The notes under the pieces are model-generated. The model ran no database searches and was not told the DNA's origin. It worked only from the letters and a program-made list of their open reading frames with translations. The position numbers and the translations under genes are program-made. This document shows positions 8,525 to 19,866 of a stretch of DNA of 64,000 bases, one piece after another. The DNA is from Peteryoungia rhizophila. GTDB lineage: Bacteria > Pseudomonadota > Alphaproteobacteria > Rhizobiales > Rhizobiaceae. Within the stretch, counting starts at the first letter, position 1. Every line of letters begins with the position of its first letter. The DNA lies in assembly GCF_004912145.1 (NCBI RefSeq), contig NZ_STGT01000001.1, forward strand, positions 496,001-560,000. Reading direction: 5' to 3'.

Positions 8525-8802
8525 TCGATCACCTCCCCGCGCATCAGGAACTTGGCCAGCGCAACGGTCGCCACGAAGCCGAGGAGGCCGATGACCAGAG
8601 CCGCCTCGAAATAGACCGTGCGCCCGCTACCGATTCCGAAGGTGACCAGGAGTAGCATCGCGGTCACATAGGCGGCATCGAGTGCCACGATACGGTCCTG
8701 GGCGCGCGGACCGATGAAGATGCGAATGGCGATCAGGATCATCGCCAGAGCCAGTAGGACCTTTGCGACAGAAACGGCGGTGAAGAGAATGATGACACTC
8801 AT
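8521..8802 (-). CDS. mnhF: Mrp/Pha-type antiporter subunit F
   Basis: This 93-residue protein with three membrane helices has the typical MnhF signature 'RIFIGPRAQDRIVALDA' around residues 25-42. The start at 8802 was chosen because its ATG overlaps the mnhE stop (ATGA); an 18-codon upstream extension lies inside mnhE. It functions in the antiporter complex between subunits E and G, and the 4-base overlaps on both sides indicate tightly coupled translation. Confidence 0.93.
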   Translation of the reverse strand: MSVIILFTAVSVAKVLLALAMILIAIRIFIGPRAQDRIVALDAAYVTAMLLLVTFGIGSGRTVYFEAALVIGLLGFVATVALAKFLMRGEVIE

Positions 8803-9275
8803 TCGATGATCTCCAGCAACAGGCGTTCGTAGCGATGCTTGATGTTTCGGACCCATTGCTCCTCGTCGATCAGGTCGAGAACATGGATCAGTACTGTCTT
8901 TCTACGGCCATCATAGGCGAGCCATGCCGAACCCGGTGTGCTGGTCAATATCACCGCCATGATGGCAAGCGCGGTGGGATGTGCGATCTCGAGCGGAACG
9001 GTGATGAAGCCGGAGGTATGTTTCTGCCGCTTGCCGCGGATGATCAGCAGGGCGACTGCGATGTTGGAGCGGATGATGTCGGCGAAGACGAGCCAGAAGA
9101 GCTTGGGCAGGAGATACCACTTCTTCATCCTGGGCTTGTCGGGCCGGAGCGAGGCCATGGCCCAGCCGCCGAAGATCGCCACGACGGAACCGAGTATCAG
9201 ATGGCCGAGCGTGAACGCGTTGAGCAGCAGCCACATGACGAGCAGGGAGAGGCTGAGGAGCGGATGGGGGATCAT
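8799..9275 (-). CDS. mnhE: Mrp/Pha-type antiporter subunit E
   Basis: This 158-residue subunit has N-terminal membrane helices ('LLSLSLLVMWLLLNAF', 'LILGSVVAIFGGWAM') and a cytoplasmic C-terminal domain containing 'ALAIMAVILTSTPGSAWLAYDG' and 'VLDLIDEEQW', which match the MnhE/PhaE family. Length is normal. The ATG overlaps the mnhD stop as ATGA. It probably helps assemble the antiporter membrane complex. Confidence 0.93.
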   Translation of the reverse strand: MIPHPLLSLSLLVMWLLLNAFTLGHLILGSVVAIFGGWAMASLRPDKPRMKKWYLLPKLFWLVFADIIRSNIAVALLIIRGKRQKHTSGFITVPLEIAHPTALAIMAVILTSTPGSAWLAYDGRRKTVLIHVLDLIDEEQWVRNIKHRYERLLLEIIE

Positions 9276-10906
9276 GGCGTACCTCCGCCCTGATCCGTGC
9301 CCGGTTGGATCGGATCATCGACCACGGTGGCATCGCGCACCGCGTCGACATAGAGCGCCGGGTTGGCCAGCGTCCGGATCGTGGTGTCCATGTAGGTCAT
9401 TGCCGGCCCGGCCTGGATTGTCAGGACGAGCGTCAGTGTAAGCAGTATCATGACGGGCACGAGTTCCACGACGAGAACCCTCGGGACCGCGCCCTCGATC
9501 GATCCCCAGAAGGTGCGAATGCCGGCACGGGTCATGGAAATCAGAGCTGCGAGACCTGACAGGATCACCAGCACGATCAAGGCCCAGACCGCCAAGTCGG
9601 GCGTGGTGCCGATCGAGCCCGTGCCCATCATGGCAGACAGCATGGCAAACTTGGCGATGAAGCCGGACAGGGGCGGCAGGCCGGCGAGCAGGATGCCGCA
9701 GGCGGCAAAGCAGATGCCGAGGATCGCCATGGTTCCCGGCATGGTCGTGCCGTCGCCATCGTCGAGATCCGCTTCCTCGCCGTCCCCATAGGCTTCCATC
9801 GTCACCGCCAGAACGTTCGCGCCTGCGTCCTGGCCGCGTTCGACCAGTTCGATCAGCATGAAGAACGCGCTGATCGTCAAAGTGGAACTGACAAGATAAA
9901 GCAGGGCTCCCGACGAGACGACGCCGTCGTTGATGCCGAGCACCATGAGAAGCGTGCCGGATGATACGAGAACCGAATAACCAGCGAGCCGTCCGAGCGC
10001 CTGAGATGCTAGGACGCCGATGGTGCCAAAGATCAGCGTCGCCATGCCGCCGATCAGCAAGACTTCCGCGCCGAAGCCGGCCGAGGGGCCATCGCCAAAG
10101 AGCAGCATGGTCAGGCGCAGGATGATATAGATGCCGACCTTGCTGAGGATCGCGAACATGCCGGCGACCGGCGCGGATGCGGCGCTATAGGCCGTCGGCA
10201 GCCAGAAGCAGAGCGGCCACATGCCGACCTTGATGAGGAAGGCCACACCCAGGACGGCAGCCCCCGCTTCCATCAGGATCAGCCGGTCCGGCTCCATGTC
10301 CGGCATGCGCAAGGCGAGATCCGCCATGTTCAGCGTGCCCGCCGTCCCGTAGACGAGGCTCACCCCGATCAGGAAGAAGAGGGCGGCGACGAGATTGACT
10401 GCGATGTAGTGCAGTCCCGCCTTCACCCGGAGCGTGCCCGTTCCGTGCAGCAGCAATCCATAGGAGGCCGCGAGCATGACTTCAAAGAAGACGAAGAGGT
10501 TGAAAAGGTCGCCGGTCAGGAGCGCGCCACTGACGCCGGCCAGCAGAAGCTGGGACAGGCTGTGGAAATGGGCCCCCACCGCATGCCATTTCGCCAGGGA
10601 GAAGGTCAGCGCCGCGAGGCCCAGAATGGCCGTCAGCAAAAGCATCATGGCCGACAGGCCGTCAATGACCAGGACCACGCCGAAGGGGGCTGACCAATTG
10701 CCGAGCAGGTAGACATTGTCGAACGAGTTCGGTCCGCTTTCGATCAGGAAGAGGACGATGGCATTGGCCAGGAGCAGAACGACCGAGCCGAGACTGACCA
10801 GTGCCTTCGTCGTCCTGTTGCGCTCGTCGATGAACAGCAGCAGCGCCGCTGTCATCATCGGCAGCAGGATCGGCGTGACAATGAGATGATGGCTCCAGCT
10901 GATCAC
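9272..10906 (-). CDS. mnhD: Mrp/Pha-type antiporter subunit D (proton-translocating, NuoN-like)
   Basis: This 544-residue polytopic protein is homologous to complex I antiporter-like subunits. It contains the central 'LFVFFEVMLAASYGLLL' with the conserved helix Glu, 'IKVGMWPLCFWLPTAYSAASAPVAGMFAILSKVG' with the conserved Lys residues, and a long C-terminal helix set. It is predicted to form one proton or cation pathway of the antiporter. The stop of mnhC overlaps its ATG. The acidic linker near residues 370-390 ('GDGEEADLDDGDG') is typical of the rhizobial PhaD form. Confidence 0.94.
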   Translation of the reverse strand: MISWSHHLIVTPILLPMMTAALLLFIDERNRTTKALVSLGSVVLLLANAIVLFLIESGPNSFDNVYLLGNWSAPFGVVLVIDGLSAMMLLLTAILGLAALTFSLAKWHAVGAHFHSLSQLLLAGVSGALLTGDLFNLFVFFEVMLAASYGLLLHGTGTLRVKAGLHYIAVNLVAALFFLIGVSLVYGTAGTLNMADLALRMPDMEPDRLILMEAGAAVLGVAFLIKVGMWPLCFWLPTAYSAASAPVAGMFAILSKVGIYIILRLTMLLFGDGPSAGFGAEVLLIGGMATLIFGTIGVLASQALGRLAGYSVLVSSGTLLMVLGINDGVVSSGALLYLVSSTLTISAFFMLIELVERGQDAGANVLAVTMEAYGDGEEADLDDGDGTTMPGTMAILGICFAACGILLAGLPPLSGFIAKFAMLSAMMGTGSIGTTPDLAVWALIVLVILSGLAALISMTRAGIRTFWGSIEGAVPRVLVVELVPVMILLTLTLVLTIQAGPAMTYMDTTIRTLANPALYVDAVRDATVVDDPIQPGTDQGGGTP

Positions 10907-11240
10907 GGCTGCTCGTTCCTCCCGTCGACATGGTCATTGCCGGTGAGGCCGCGGGCGGCGAGCAGCACGACGAGAAAGAGGGCGGTGGTAGCAAAGCCGA
11001 TGACGATGGCCGTCAGGACGAGCGCCTGGGGGACTGGGTCGCTGAGCGTCGTGGAGACCACGCCATCCTCCAGGATCGGCGGCATGTTGCTCTTCACGCC
11101 GCCCACGCCGAAGATGAACAGATTGACGGCATAGGACAGGAGCGACAGCCCGATGATGACCTGATAGGTGCGCGGCCGCAGGATGAGCCAGACACCGCAT
11201 GTGGTCATCAAACCGATGGCGAGGGACAGGATGATTTCCA

Positions 11241-11241
<1 letters not shown>
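10903..11241 (-). CDS. mnhC: Mrp/Pha-type antiporter subunit C (NuoK-like)
   Basis: This 112-residue three-helix membrane protein is related to NuoK. Characteristic segments are 'GVWLILRPRTYQVIIGLSLLSYAVNLFIF' and 'DPVPQALVLTAIVIGFATTA'. The start is at 11241 because its ATG shares one base with the upstream stop (TGATG). It continues the translationally coupled antiporter operon into mnhD. Confidence 0.93.
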
Positions 11242-14156
<2,915 letters not shown>

Positions 14157-14191
14157 AGTTATCCCAAAATCCGAATCCCCGACTTAAAAGC

Positions 14192-14209
14192 CCGTGTGAT
14201 TGAACACGG
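14192..14209. promoter_or_regulatory. Inverted repeat in the mnh/XRE divergent promoter region
   Basis: The arms CCGTGT and ACACGG are perfect complements separated by GATTGA. They lie between the antiporter operon start (14156) and the XRE regulator start (14274), so a regulator bound here could affect either. Assignment as an operator is inference from position and symmetry. Confidence 0.35.
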
Positions 14210-14231
14210 ACTGGAAAAAATTCAAAATCCG

Positions 14232-14259
14232 CCCTAAATTGGCAATATCACCCTATATG
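14232..14259. promoter_or_regulatory. Two CCCTAWAT elements 19 bp apart upstream of the XRE gene
   Basis: CCCTAAATT at 14232-14240 and CCCTATATG at 14251-14259 are near-identical direct elements with starts 19 bp apart, ending 15 bases before the regulator ATG. The second runs into a GGG, giving a partly symmetric CCCTATATGGG. Spacing and position suit autoregulation by the small XRE protein. This is inference. Confidence 0.35.
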
Positions 14260-14273
14260 GGCAGTTTTCGACC

Positions 14274-14534
14274 ATGGATCAACCCAAAACCGACACCGTG
14301 TTTTCGCCTGCGCTCTGTCGAGCAGCCCGTGGCTATCTGGACTGGACCCAGGACGATCTGGCCACCCAATCCAGCGTTTCGCGCAGCACTATCCGCGATT
14401 TCGAAGGGCAGCGCCACGCGTTGCATCGCTCGACCGAAGCACAATTGCGACTGGCCTTCGAAAAGGCCGGGCTTCGCTTTACCAACACAGCGGGCTGTCC
14501 CGGCTTGTCCTGCGACGCTTCCACCACGGATTGA
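14274..14534 (+). CDS. Small XRE-family helix-turn-helix regulator
   Basis: This 86-residue protein is almost entirely one Cro/CI-type DNA-binding domain. Helices 2-3 are visible in 'WTQDDLATQSSVSRSTIRDFE', followed by the capping helix with 'EAQLRLAFEKAGLRF'. There is no effector domain. The ATG has only a weak upstream GGG as ribosome-binding site. It lies divergent from the Pha antiporter operon and upstream of eptA, with repeated CCCTAWAT elements in its own promoter, so autoregulation is plausible. Targets are unknown. Confidence 0.85.
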   Translation: MDQPKTDTVFSPALCRAARGYLDWTQDDLATQSSVSRSTIRDFEGQRHALHRSTEAQLRLAFEKAGLRFTNTAGCPGLSCDASTTD

Positions 14535-14640
14535 AGCATGAAGGGCGCCGGTGACGCCCTCAGCTGCAACGTTCAGGTCACTGTCAGCTTTCCGAGTCAG
14601 TGCATCGGATCTCTTTATCCATGCACGAAAGGAAGCGATC

Positions 14641-16278
14641 TTGTCCAAGACGCTTTTGAGCTTCAGGCCCCAGATGCGCAGCGAGTGGCTGAGCATTCTC
14701 ACGGCGGTCTATCTTCTCTTCTTCATGAACGGCACGTTCTGGGACAAGTCCTCCGTCTTGCTCAAAGGCGACGCCTTGGCCCTCTTCGCCCTCGGGATCG
14801 GGCTATTGGCCGTTTTCGTGGCGATAATCGTCACGTTTTCGGCCAAGTATCTGATCAAGCCGGTGCTGATCATAATCCTTCTGTCGAGCGTCGCCGGGGC
14901 CTGGTTCATGGATCGGTTCGGCGTCATCATCGACGGTGAGATGATCCGCAACGCCATGGAAACCAATCAGGCGGAAGCTGGCCACCTGATCACCCCCGCC
15001 TTCATTCTCCACATGATGCTGTTCGGCGTGCTGCCGTCGCTTTTCGTCGCTGCGGTGCGCATCGTCCACCGTCCCATCCTGCGCAAAGTCGCGGTCAACC
15101 TGATGATCATCCTGCCCTGTCTGTTGGTATTCGGGCTTGCCGGATTTGCGAACAGTGGAACCTTCATCTTCAACATCCGCCAGCACCGCGACTGGTTCCG
15201 AACCCTGAACCCGGTCTTTCCAATGGCAAGCGCGGCAGGGTTTTTCATCGGCCAGAGCAAGGAGCAGAACATCGTCGTCCAGCCGCTCGGCACCGATGCG
15301 AAAGTCGCCGACGACACGCCGGTCAGCCATCGCAAGCCGCGAGTGACCATCGTGGTCGTGGGCGAGACGGCACGAGCGGCGAATTTTCAACTCGGCGGCT
15401 ATGGCCGCGAGACCAATCCGGAGCTCTCAAAACGGGACATCGTTTATTTCCAGGACACGTCGAGCTGCGGGACTGCGACGGCCGTTTCCGTGCCGTGCAT
15501 GTTCTCCGTATTCGGCCGCAAGGACTATTCGCATGCCAAGTCGCTGGCGACCGAGAACCTGATGGATGTCCTCAAACATGCCGGAGTGACGACCGACTGG
15601 TGGGACAACAATACCGGCGACAAGCATGTGGCAGACCGGATCCAGAAGACCGACTTCTTCACGTCGAACGATCCTCGCTATTGTGCAGGCGGCGAATGTC
15701 TCGACCAGATTCTGGTCGATGGGCTCGATCCTTGGCTGGACAAGGTCGACCGGGACACCGTTCTCGTGCTGCACCAGCTCGGCAATCACGGACCGGCCTA
15801 CTATCTGCGTTATCCGGAGGAATTCCGGACGTTCTCGCCCGACTGCCGCTCGGTGGATTTCGATAGCTGCACACCGGAGACGATCACCAATGCCTATGAC
15901 AATGCCCTGCTCTATACCGACCACATCCTGTCGGAAGTGATCGACAAGCTCGCCGCGCATGGCAACCGCCTCGACACGGCGATGATCTACATGTCGGATC
16001 ACGGTGAATCGCTCGGCGAAAGCGGCCTTTATCTGCATGGAGCGCCCTACATGTTCGCGCCGACGGAGCAGACGCATGTTCCCTTCGTGCTCTGGACGTC
16101 CGCCGGTCTGCAGCAGTCCACCGGCATCGACAAGCCCTGCCTTTCCGACAAGGCGGATGTGCCGCATTCCCATGACAATCTCTTCCACAGTGTTCTCGGC
16201 CTGATGCAGGTGAAGACACATGTCTACGATCCAACCCTCGACATTTTTGCAGCCTGCAGAAACGGAGTGTCCTCATGA
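14641..16278 (+). CDS. eptA: EptA-like lipid A phosphoethanolamine transferase, TTG start
   Basis: This protein of about 545 residues has five N-terminal membrane helices and a periplasmic alkaline-phosphatase-fold domain. It transfers phosphoethanolamine from phosphatidylethanolamine to lipid A, lowering surface negative charge and susceptibility to cationic peptides. The conserved elements are all present: 'VVVGETARAANFQLGGYG' (metal site), 'SCGTATAVSVPCMFS' (nucleophile Thr) and 'SDHGESLGESGLYLHG' (metal ligands). The TTG at 14641 has AAAGGAAG five bases upstream and gives the family's usual length; a start at 14551 is in frame but lacks such a site. It ends in a 4-base overlap with dgkA. 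Confidence 0.93.
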   Translation: MSKTLLSFRPQMRSEWLSILTAVYLLFFMNGTFWDKSSVLLKGDALALFALGIGLLAVFVAIIVTFSAKYLIKPVLIIILLSSVAGAWFMDRFGVIIDGEMIRNAMETNQAEAGHLITPAFILHMMLFGVLPSLFVAAVRIVHRPILRKVAVNLMIILPCLLVFGLAGFANSGTFIFNIRQHRDWFRTLNPVFPMASAAGFFIGQSKEQNIVVQPLGTDAKVADDTPVSHRKPRVTIVVVGETARAANFQLGGYGRETNPELSKRDIVYFQDTSSCGTATAVSVPCMFSVFGRKDYSHAKSLATENLMDVLKHAGVTTDWWDNNTGDKHVADRIQKTDFFTSNDPRYCAGGECLDQILVDGLDPWLDKVDRDTVLVLHQLGNHGPAYYLRYPEEFRTFSPDCRSVDFDSCTPETITNAYDNALLYTDHILSEVIDKLAAHGNRLDTAMIYMSDHGESLGESGLYLHGAPYMFAPTEQTHVPFVLWTSAGLQQSTGIDKPCLSDKADVPHSHDNLFHSVLGLMQVKTHVYDPTLDIFAACRNGVSS

Positions 16279-16664
16279 CGCAGAACCCGGAATTCGCGCC
16301 TGCCAAACGTGCTGGCCTGTCCCATCTGTGGGCTGCTGCGGGGTATTCGGCCGGAGGTCTGACCCGCCTTGCGAAGGAAGCCGCCTTCCGTCAGGAGGGC
16401 ATCGCCGGCATCGGCCTACTGGCGGCCTATGCGATGATGGACGTCCCAACGGCCATCCGGCTGTCCGCGGCCGTGCTGTTCCTGCTTCTGATCGCCATGG
16501 AAGCGCTGAACACCGCGATCGAGGAAATCGTCGATCGCATATCGCCCGAGGTGTCGGACACAGGGAAACACGCCAAGGATCTCGGCTCACTCGCCGTCTT
16601 TTGCCTCATTTCGGCGAATTCGATGCTGCTGCTCTATGCGCTTGCGCTCCATCTCGGGATCTGA
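16275..16664 (+). CDS. dgkA: Diacylglycerol kinase DgkA
   Basis: This 129-residue integral membrane kinase has three helices and the conserved active-site stretch 'EALNTAIEEIVDRIS', with E and N residues as in E. coli DgkA. It phosphorylates diacylglycerol to phosphatidic acid. It overlaps eptA by ATGA, and the link is direct: EptA releases diacylglycerol from phosphatidylethanolamine, which DgkA recycles. A strong hairpin follows about 60 bases after its stop. Confidence 0.94.
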   Translation: MTQNPEFAPAKRAGLSHLWAAAGYSAGGLTRLAKEAAFRQEGIAGIGLLAAYAMMDVPTAIRLSAAVLFLLLIAMEALNTAIEEIVDRISPEVSDTGKHAKDLGSLAVFCLISANSMLLLYALALHLGI

Positions 16665-16722
16665 GGCGGTGCGCCCGAGGCGGCTGATCCGGCGCGATGT
16701 GGACGTCGACGGACGCGAAACA

Positions 16723-16755
16723 AAGAAGGACGCCGCAGTCTGCGGCGTCCTTCTT
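16723..16755. terminator. Strong hairpin terminator between dgkA and the cytochrome b561 gene
   Basis: A 16-base arm (AAGAAGGACGCCGCAG) is followed by one T and its exact complement, ending in CTTCTT. The two flanking genes converge here (dgkA plus, cytochrome b561 minus), so it can serve both directions. It is one of the most perfect dyads in the window. Confidence 0.8.
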
Positions 16756-16773
16756 GCGTGCGAGATATCCGGA

Positions 16774-17313
16774 TCAGAGAACGTCGCCGCTCGCTGGCGC
16801 GCGTTTGCGACCGGTGATCATGGCAAGCGACAGGTTTTCACTGTGCCTGAGGCTGGCATGGATGACGCCCGCGACATGCAGCGCGATCGCCCCCAACAAG
16901 AGCTGGGCGAGGACTTCATGGGTCTCTTCCACCCATTCAACGCCCCAATAGGCATCCGTCGTCTGCATCCAGCCCGTGAGCGCAACACCGCCGACCATGG
17001 AAAGCAGCAAAACGACCATGGCGGCTCCGAGCGGGTTATGGCCCAGGTAACGCGGCTCCTTGTGGCGAAGCACCTCGCCGGCATAATGCAGCGTCCGCTT
17101 GGGCGATCGGATGAACTGGCTGAAGCGGGCATAACGTGTGCCGGCCATGCCGAGGGCGAGCCTCAGGCCGATCAGGCCGGCAGCGGCATAACCTGCCACT
17201 TCGTGCAGGCTCTGCAACTCGTCCGCCGTCAACCAGCACAAGGCGACACTGCCGGCCAGGCTCCAGTGAAAGAGCCTGACGGGGCTATCCCAGACCTTGA
17301 CTGTCGACGCCAT
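16774..17313 (-). CDS. Cytochrome b561-type di-heme membrane protein
   Basis: This 179-residue protein has four membrane helices, with heme-ligand histidines in 'VRLFHWSLA', 'LHEVAGYAA', 'THEVLAQLL' and 'LHVAGVIHA'. This is the bacterial cytochrome b561 / Ni-Fe-hydrogenase-type cytochrome b family, which passes electrons between quinol and a periplasmic partner. It starts 3 bases after the stop of a small PepSY protein and is divergent from a two-component system. This linkage of PepSY, cytochrome b and an OmpR-type pair is recurrent in proteobacteria. The physiological electron partner is not known. Confidence 0.88.
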   Translation of the reverse strand: MASTVKVWDSPVRLFHWSLAGSVALCWLTADELQSLHEVAGYAAAGLIGLRLALGMAGTRYARFSQFIRSPKRTLHYAGEVLRHKEPRYLGHNPLGAAMVVLLLSMVGGVALTGWMQTTDAYWGVEWVEETHEVLAQLLLGAIALHVAGVIHASLRHSENLSLAMITGRKRAPASGDVL

Positions 17314-17316
17314 GGG

Positions 17317-17583
17317 TCAGTCCTCGATCTTCATGTCGACGGACTGGAAGGTCTGCGGGTCGAAATAGGCTTCGACCTTCTTGCCTTCGGCATTGATCGC
17401 ATAGGCCTCGTAGCAGCCGTCCTCCGTCTTGATCGAACGGACCTTCCAGCCTTCGCCCTCGAGCTTGGTCTGAAGGGCTTCGCGCGGCTGCCAATCGGCC
17501 ATGGCCACCGTGCATTTATCGGAAGCGAAGGCAGTGCCGCCGAAGCCGGCGGTGAGAACGAGCGCGATGATGATCTTGCGCAT
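17317..17583 (-). CDS. Small secreted PepSY-domain protein
   Basis: This 88-residue protein begins with a clear signal peptide (MRKIIIALVLTAGFGG, cleavage after AFA) and continues as one PepSY domain: 'ALQTKLEGEGWKVRSIKTEDG', then 'YEAYAINAEGKKVEAYFDP'. The start at 17583 has AGGAG nine bases upstream; a longer in-frame extension reaches into the divergent promoter region and is rejected. It probably acts in the periplasm alongside the cytochrome b561 encoded 3 bases downstream. Confidence 0.88.
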   Translation of the reverse strand: MRKIIIALVLTAGFGGTAFASDKCTVAMADWQPREALQTKLEGEGWKVRSIKTEDGCYEAYAINAEGKKVEAYFDPQTFQSVDMKIED

Positions 17584-17635
17584 GGGGATGTGCTCCTTTC
17601 CTGTGTTGGACACGGGGGAAGCATGAGAGGGCTTA

Positions 17636-17675
17636 CTGACAACCACCTGAAGGTCCGCCTGATGGCCCGTCTGAA
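17636..17675. promoter_or_regulatory. Phased CTGAN direct repeats, likely OmpR-type operator
   Basis: CTGAC at 17636, CTGAA at 17647, CTGAT at 17659 and CTGAA at 17671 are repeated with starts 11, 12 and 12 bases apart, so they fall on one helical face. They lie in the shared promoter region of the PepSY/cytochrome genes (minus) and the response regulator (plus). Tandem repeats at about one helical turn are what OmpR-family dimers bind. Binding by the neighbouring regulator is inferred. Confidence 0.45.
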
Positions 17676-17755
17676 GAGCTTGCCGGCGGTTCAGCGGCCT
17701 GTCAGTTTCAGGTTCGACAAGGGATCGCGATCTCTTGGGCATGGAGTTGGGTGAA

Positions 17756-18424
17756 ATGCGGGTCTTGCTGGTCGAGGACGACGAATTGCTGGGGGATGCC
17801 GTAAAGACCTACGTGCATCGCCAGGGACATGCCGTGGACTGGGCGCTTACGAGGGACGAGGCCGAGGCGAGCCTCGACGCGGCCGCCTACGACCTGGTCC
17901 TTCTCGATCTGCGTCTGCCTGACGGCAGCGGGCTCGATATCCTGAAAGGGCTTCGCGCCAAGCGAGACGAAGTGCCCGTCATCATCATGACCGCCCATGA
18001 TCAGGTCTCAGACCGGATCGCCGGGTTGAACGCCGGTGCCGACGATTATCTGGTCAAGCCTGTCGATCTCGGCGAATTGCAAGCACGCATTCATGCCGTG
18101 TCGAGACGATACGGATCCCACAAGCTTCCGGAACTCACCGTCAACGGCGTCGCGGTCTATTCGTCCGAGAGACGGATCGTCGGCGTGGATGGCGCCGAGA
18201 TCCAGTTGTCTTCCCGCGAATGGGCCGTGCTCGACCGGCTCATCGTCCGCAAACGCGCGATCGTCTCCAAGGCACAGATCGAAGAGGCGCTCTACGCGTT
18301 CGGCACGGAGGTCGAGAGCAATACCGTCGAGGTCTATGTCAGTCGTCTGAGACGCAAGCTCGGCAGAGACGCCATCGAGACCGTCCGCGGCGTCGGCTAC
18401 AGGATTTCTTCCGATGCAAACTAA
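17756..18424 (+). CDS. OmpR/QseB-family response regulator
   Basis: This 222-residue protein has a receiver domain (1-115) with acidic pocket 'EDDE', phospho-acceptor Asp in 'LVLLDLRLPDGSG', Thr in 'IIMTAHD' and Lys in 'YLVKPVD'. A winged-helix DNA-binding domain (about 125-220) follows, with 'SNTVEVYVSRLRRKLG' and 'IETVRGVGYRI'. The start at 17756 is preceded by GGAG/GGGTG; an ATG seven codons upstream is possible. It overlaps the sensor kinase gene by 11 bases and probably controls the divergent PepSY-cytochrome genes. Confidence 0.92.
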   Translation: MRVLLVEDDELLGDAVKTYVHRQGHAVDWALTRDEAEASLDAAAYDLVLLDLRLPDGSGLDILKGLRAKRDEVPVIIMTAHDQVSDRIAGLNAGADDYLVKPVDLGELQARIHAVSRRYGSHKLPELTVNGVAVYSSERRIVGVDGAEIQLSSREWAVLDRLIVRKRAIVSKAQIEEALYAFGTEVESNTVEVYVSRLRRKLGRDAIETVRGVGYRISSDAN

Positions 18425-19766
18425 GCCCCGCAGCCTTGCCGGACGCCTCGTTCTGTCCATTTCGGTGCTGCTCGCCGTGTTCTGGACCATCGGCGTCGGG
18501 CTCGCCATCCACGTGATGCGTTCCGAATTCGACGAGGTCTTCGACAGCGGCCTGCAAGAAACCACCGAACGGCTGGCGCCCCTCGTGGTCGACGACTATT
18601 TCCGCCGTGAAACGGGAAGTGGACCAAACCAGGTCGCCGCGCTCAATCCCGGCAAGACAGACGAATACCTGACCTATCAGGTACGTGACGCATCGGGCCG
18701 CGTCCTCCTGCATTCACACAATGTCGACTCGGAACCCTATCCCGCGCCTTTGCAAGCCGGCTTCTGGAGCGGTGCGGACCATCGGATCTTCACGATTGTG
18801 ACCGTCAGCGACACGCTCTTCGTCCAGGTGGCCGATTCACTGGCCCATCGTCGGGAGGCGACGCTTGAGAGCGCACTGACGCTCCTGCTGCCGATCCTGC
18901 TGCTGCTGCCGCTCGGCATGTTCGCCACCCGTTGGGTCGTGGTGCGGGCGACCAGACCTGTGAACGAACTGCGTGATGCGATCAGCATGCGGGACGGGGC
19001 CAATCTCGAACCCATCGATCTTGCGGGCCTGCCGACGGAAATCGCTTCGATCCCCGGCTCGGTGAACACACTTCTCGGTCGCCTGAAACTGGCCTTGCAG
19101 GCCGAACGCGATCTTGCCGCCAACAGCGCCCACGAGCTGAGGACCCCGCTTGCCGGCGCCCTCGCCCAGATGGAGCTCTTGGCCGATCAACTGAACGAGC
19201 ACGGCGACCGGTCGCGTGCGGACCGCGTGCTGGAAGCGCTCCGACGCCTGTCACGGATGCTGGAGAAACTGCTTCAGCTCTCCCGCGCCGAGGCCGGTAT
19301 CGGCGCGTCGAAAACCTCCGTCGATCTGGTCTGCCTCGTAACGCTGATTGTCGAAGGATTCCGGCGTTCCCATTCTGCAGCGATCATCGAGATACAGCCG
19401 GCGCCCGGCCTGACCGCCCTGCCGCGCGCCGTCGATCCCGATGCCTTTGCCATTGCCTTCAACAACTTGCTGGAAAACGCCTTTCGCTATGGTGTTTCGG
19501 GTCAGCCGATCACGGTGTCTCTCGCCGTGGACGGCCGCATCACCGTCACCAATGCCGTCTCCGGCCCACTCGATCGCGATGTCGATGTCTACCGCGCCCG
19601 GTTCAAACGCGGTCCAACGGCCCGACCCGGCTCCGGTCTAGGTCTTGCGATCGTCGACAAGCTGATGGAGCAAATGAACGGCAAGATGACGCTTCGGGCG
19701 ATGGAGGTCCCCGGCGAGCGAGCGACGTTCGAATGTACGCTTTCATTCCCGGCGGACACGCGGTGA
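18414..19766 (+). CDS. QseC-like sensor histidine kinase
   Basis: This 450-residue membrane kinase has helices at about residues 12-34 and 160-180 enclosing a periplasmic sensor region. It continues with a HAMP-like linker, a dimerisation domain with phospho-acceptor His in 'NSAHELRTPLAGA', and a HATPase domain with N-box 'NNLLENAFRYG' and G-box 'PGSGLGLAIVDKL'. It pairs with the response regulator whose gene it overlaps. The signal is unknown; the linked periplasmic PepSY and cytochrome genes suggest an envelope or metal/redox cue. Confidence 0.92.
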   Translation: MQTKPRSLAGRLVLSISVLLAVFWTIGVGLAIHVMRSEFDEVFDSGLQETTERLAPLVVDDYFRRETGSGPNQVAALNPGKTDEYLTYQVRDASGRVLLHSHNVDSEPYPAPLQAGFWSGADHRIFTIVTVSDTLFVQVADSLAHRREATLESALTLLLPILLLLPLGMFATRWVVVRATRPVNELRDAISMRDGANLEPIDLAGLPTEIASIPGSVNTLLGRLKLALQAERDLAANSAHELRTPLAGALAQMELLADQLNEHGDRSRADRVLEALRRLSRMLEKLLQLSRAEAGIGASKTSVDLVCLVTLIVEGFRRSHSAAIIEIQPAPGLTALPRAVDPDAFAIAFNNLLENAFRYGVSGQPITVSLAVDGRITVTNAVSGPLDRDVDVYRARFKRGPTARPGSGLGLAIVDKLMEQMNGKMTLRAMEVPGERATFECTLSFPADTR

Positions 19767-19828
19767 AGATCCTGCCCGGGGACCCGATCGGAGCGCTGTG
19801 TCATGCCTGCCTCGCCTGGGATCGAACA

Positions 19829-19860
19829 GATGAGGGCCGAGTTTGCACCCGGCCCTCATC
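19829..19860. terminator. Bidirectional terminator between the sensor kinase and secDF
   Basis: An 11-base arm GATGAGGGCCG and its exact complement CGGCCCTCATC are separated by 10 bases. It lies in the 100-base gap between two convergent genes. There is no long T-tract on either side, so strength is uncertain. Confidence 0.6.
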
Positions 19861-19866
19861 TCCCGT

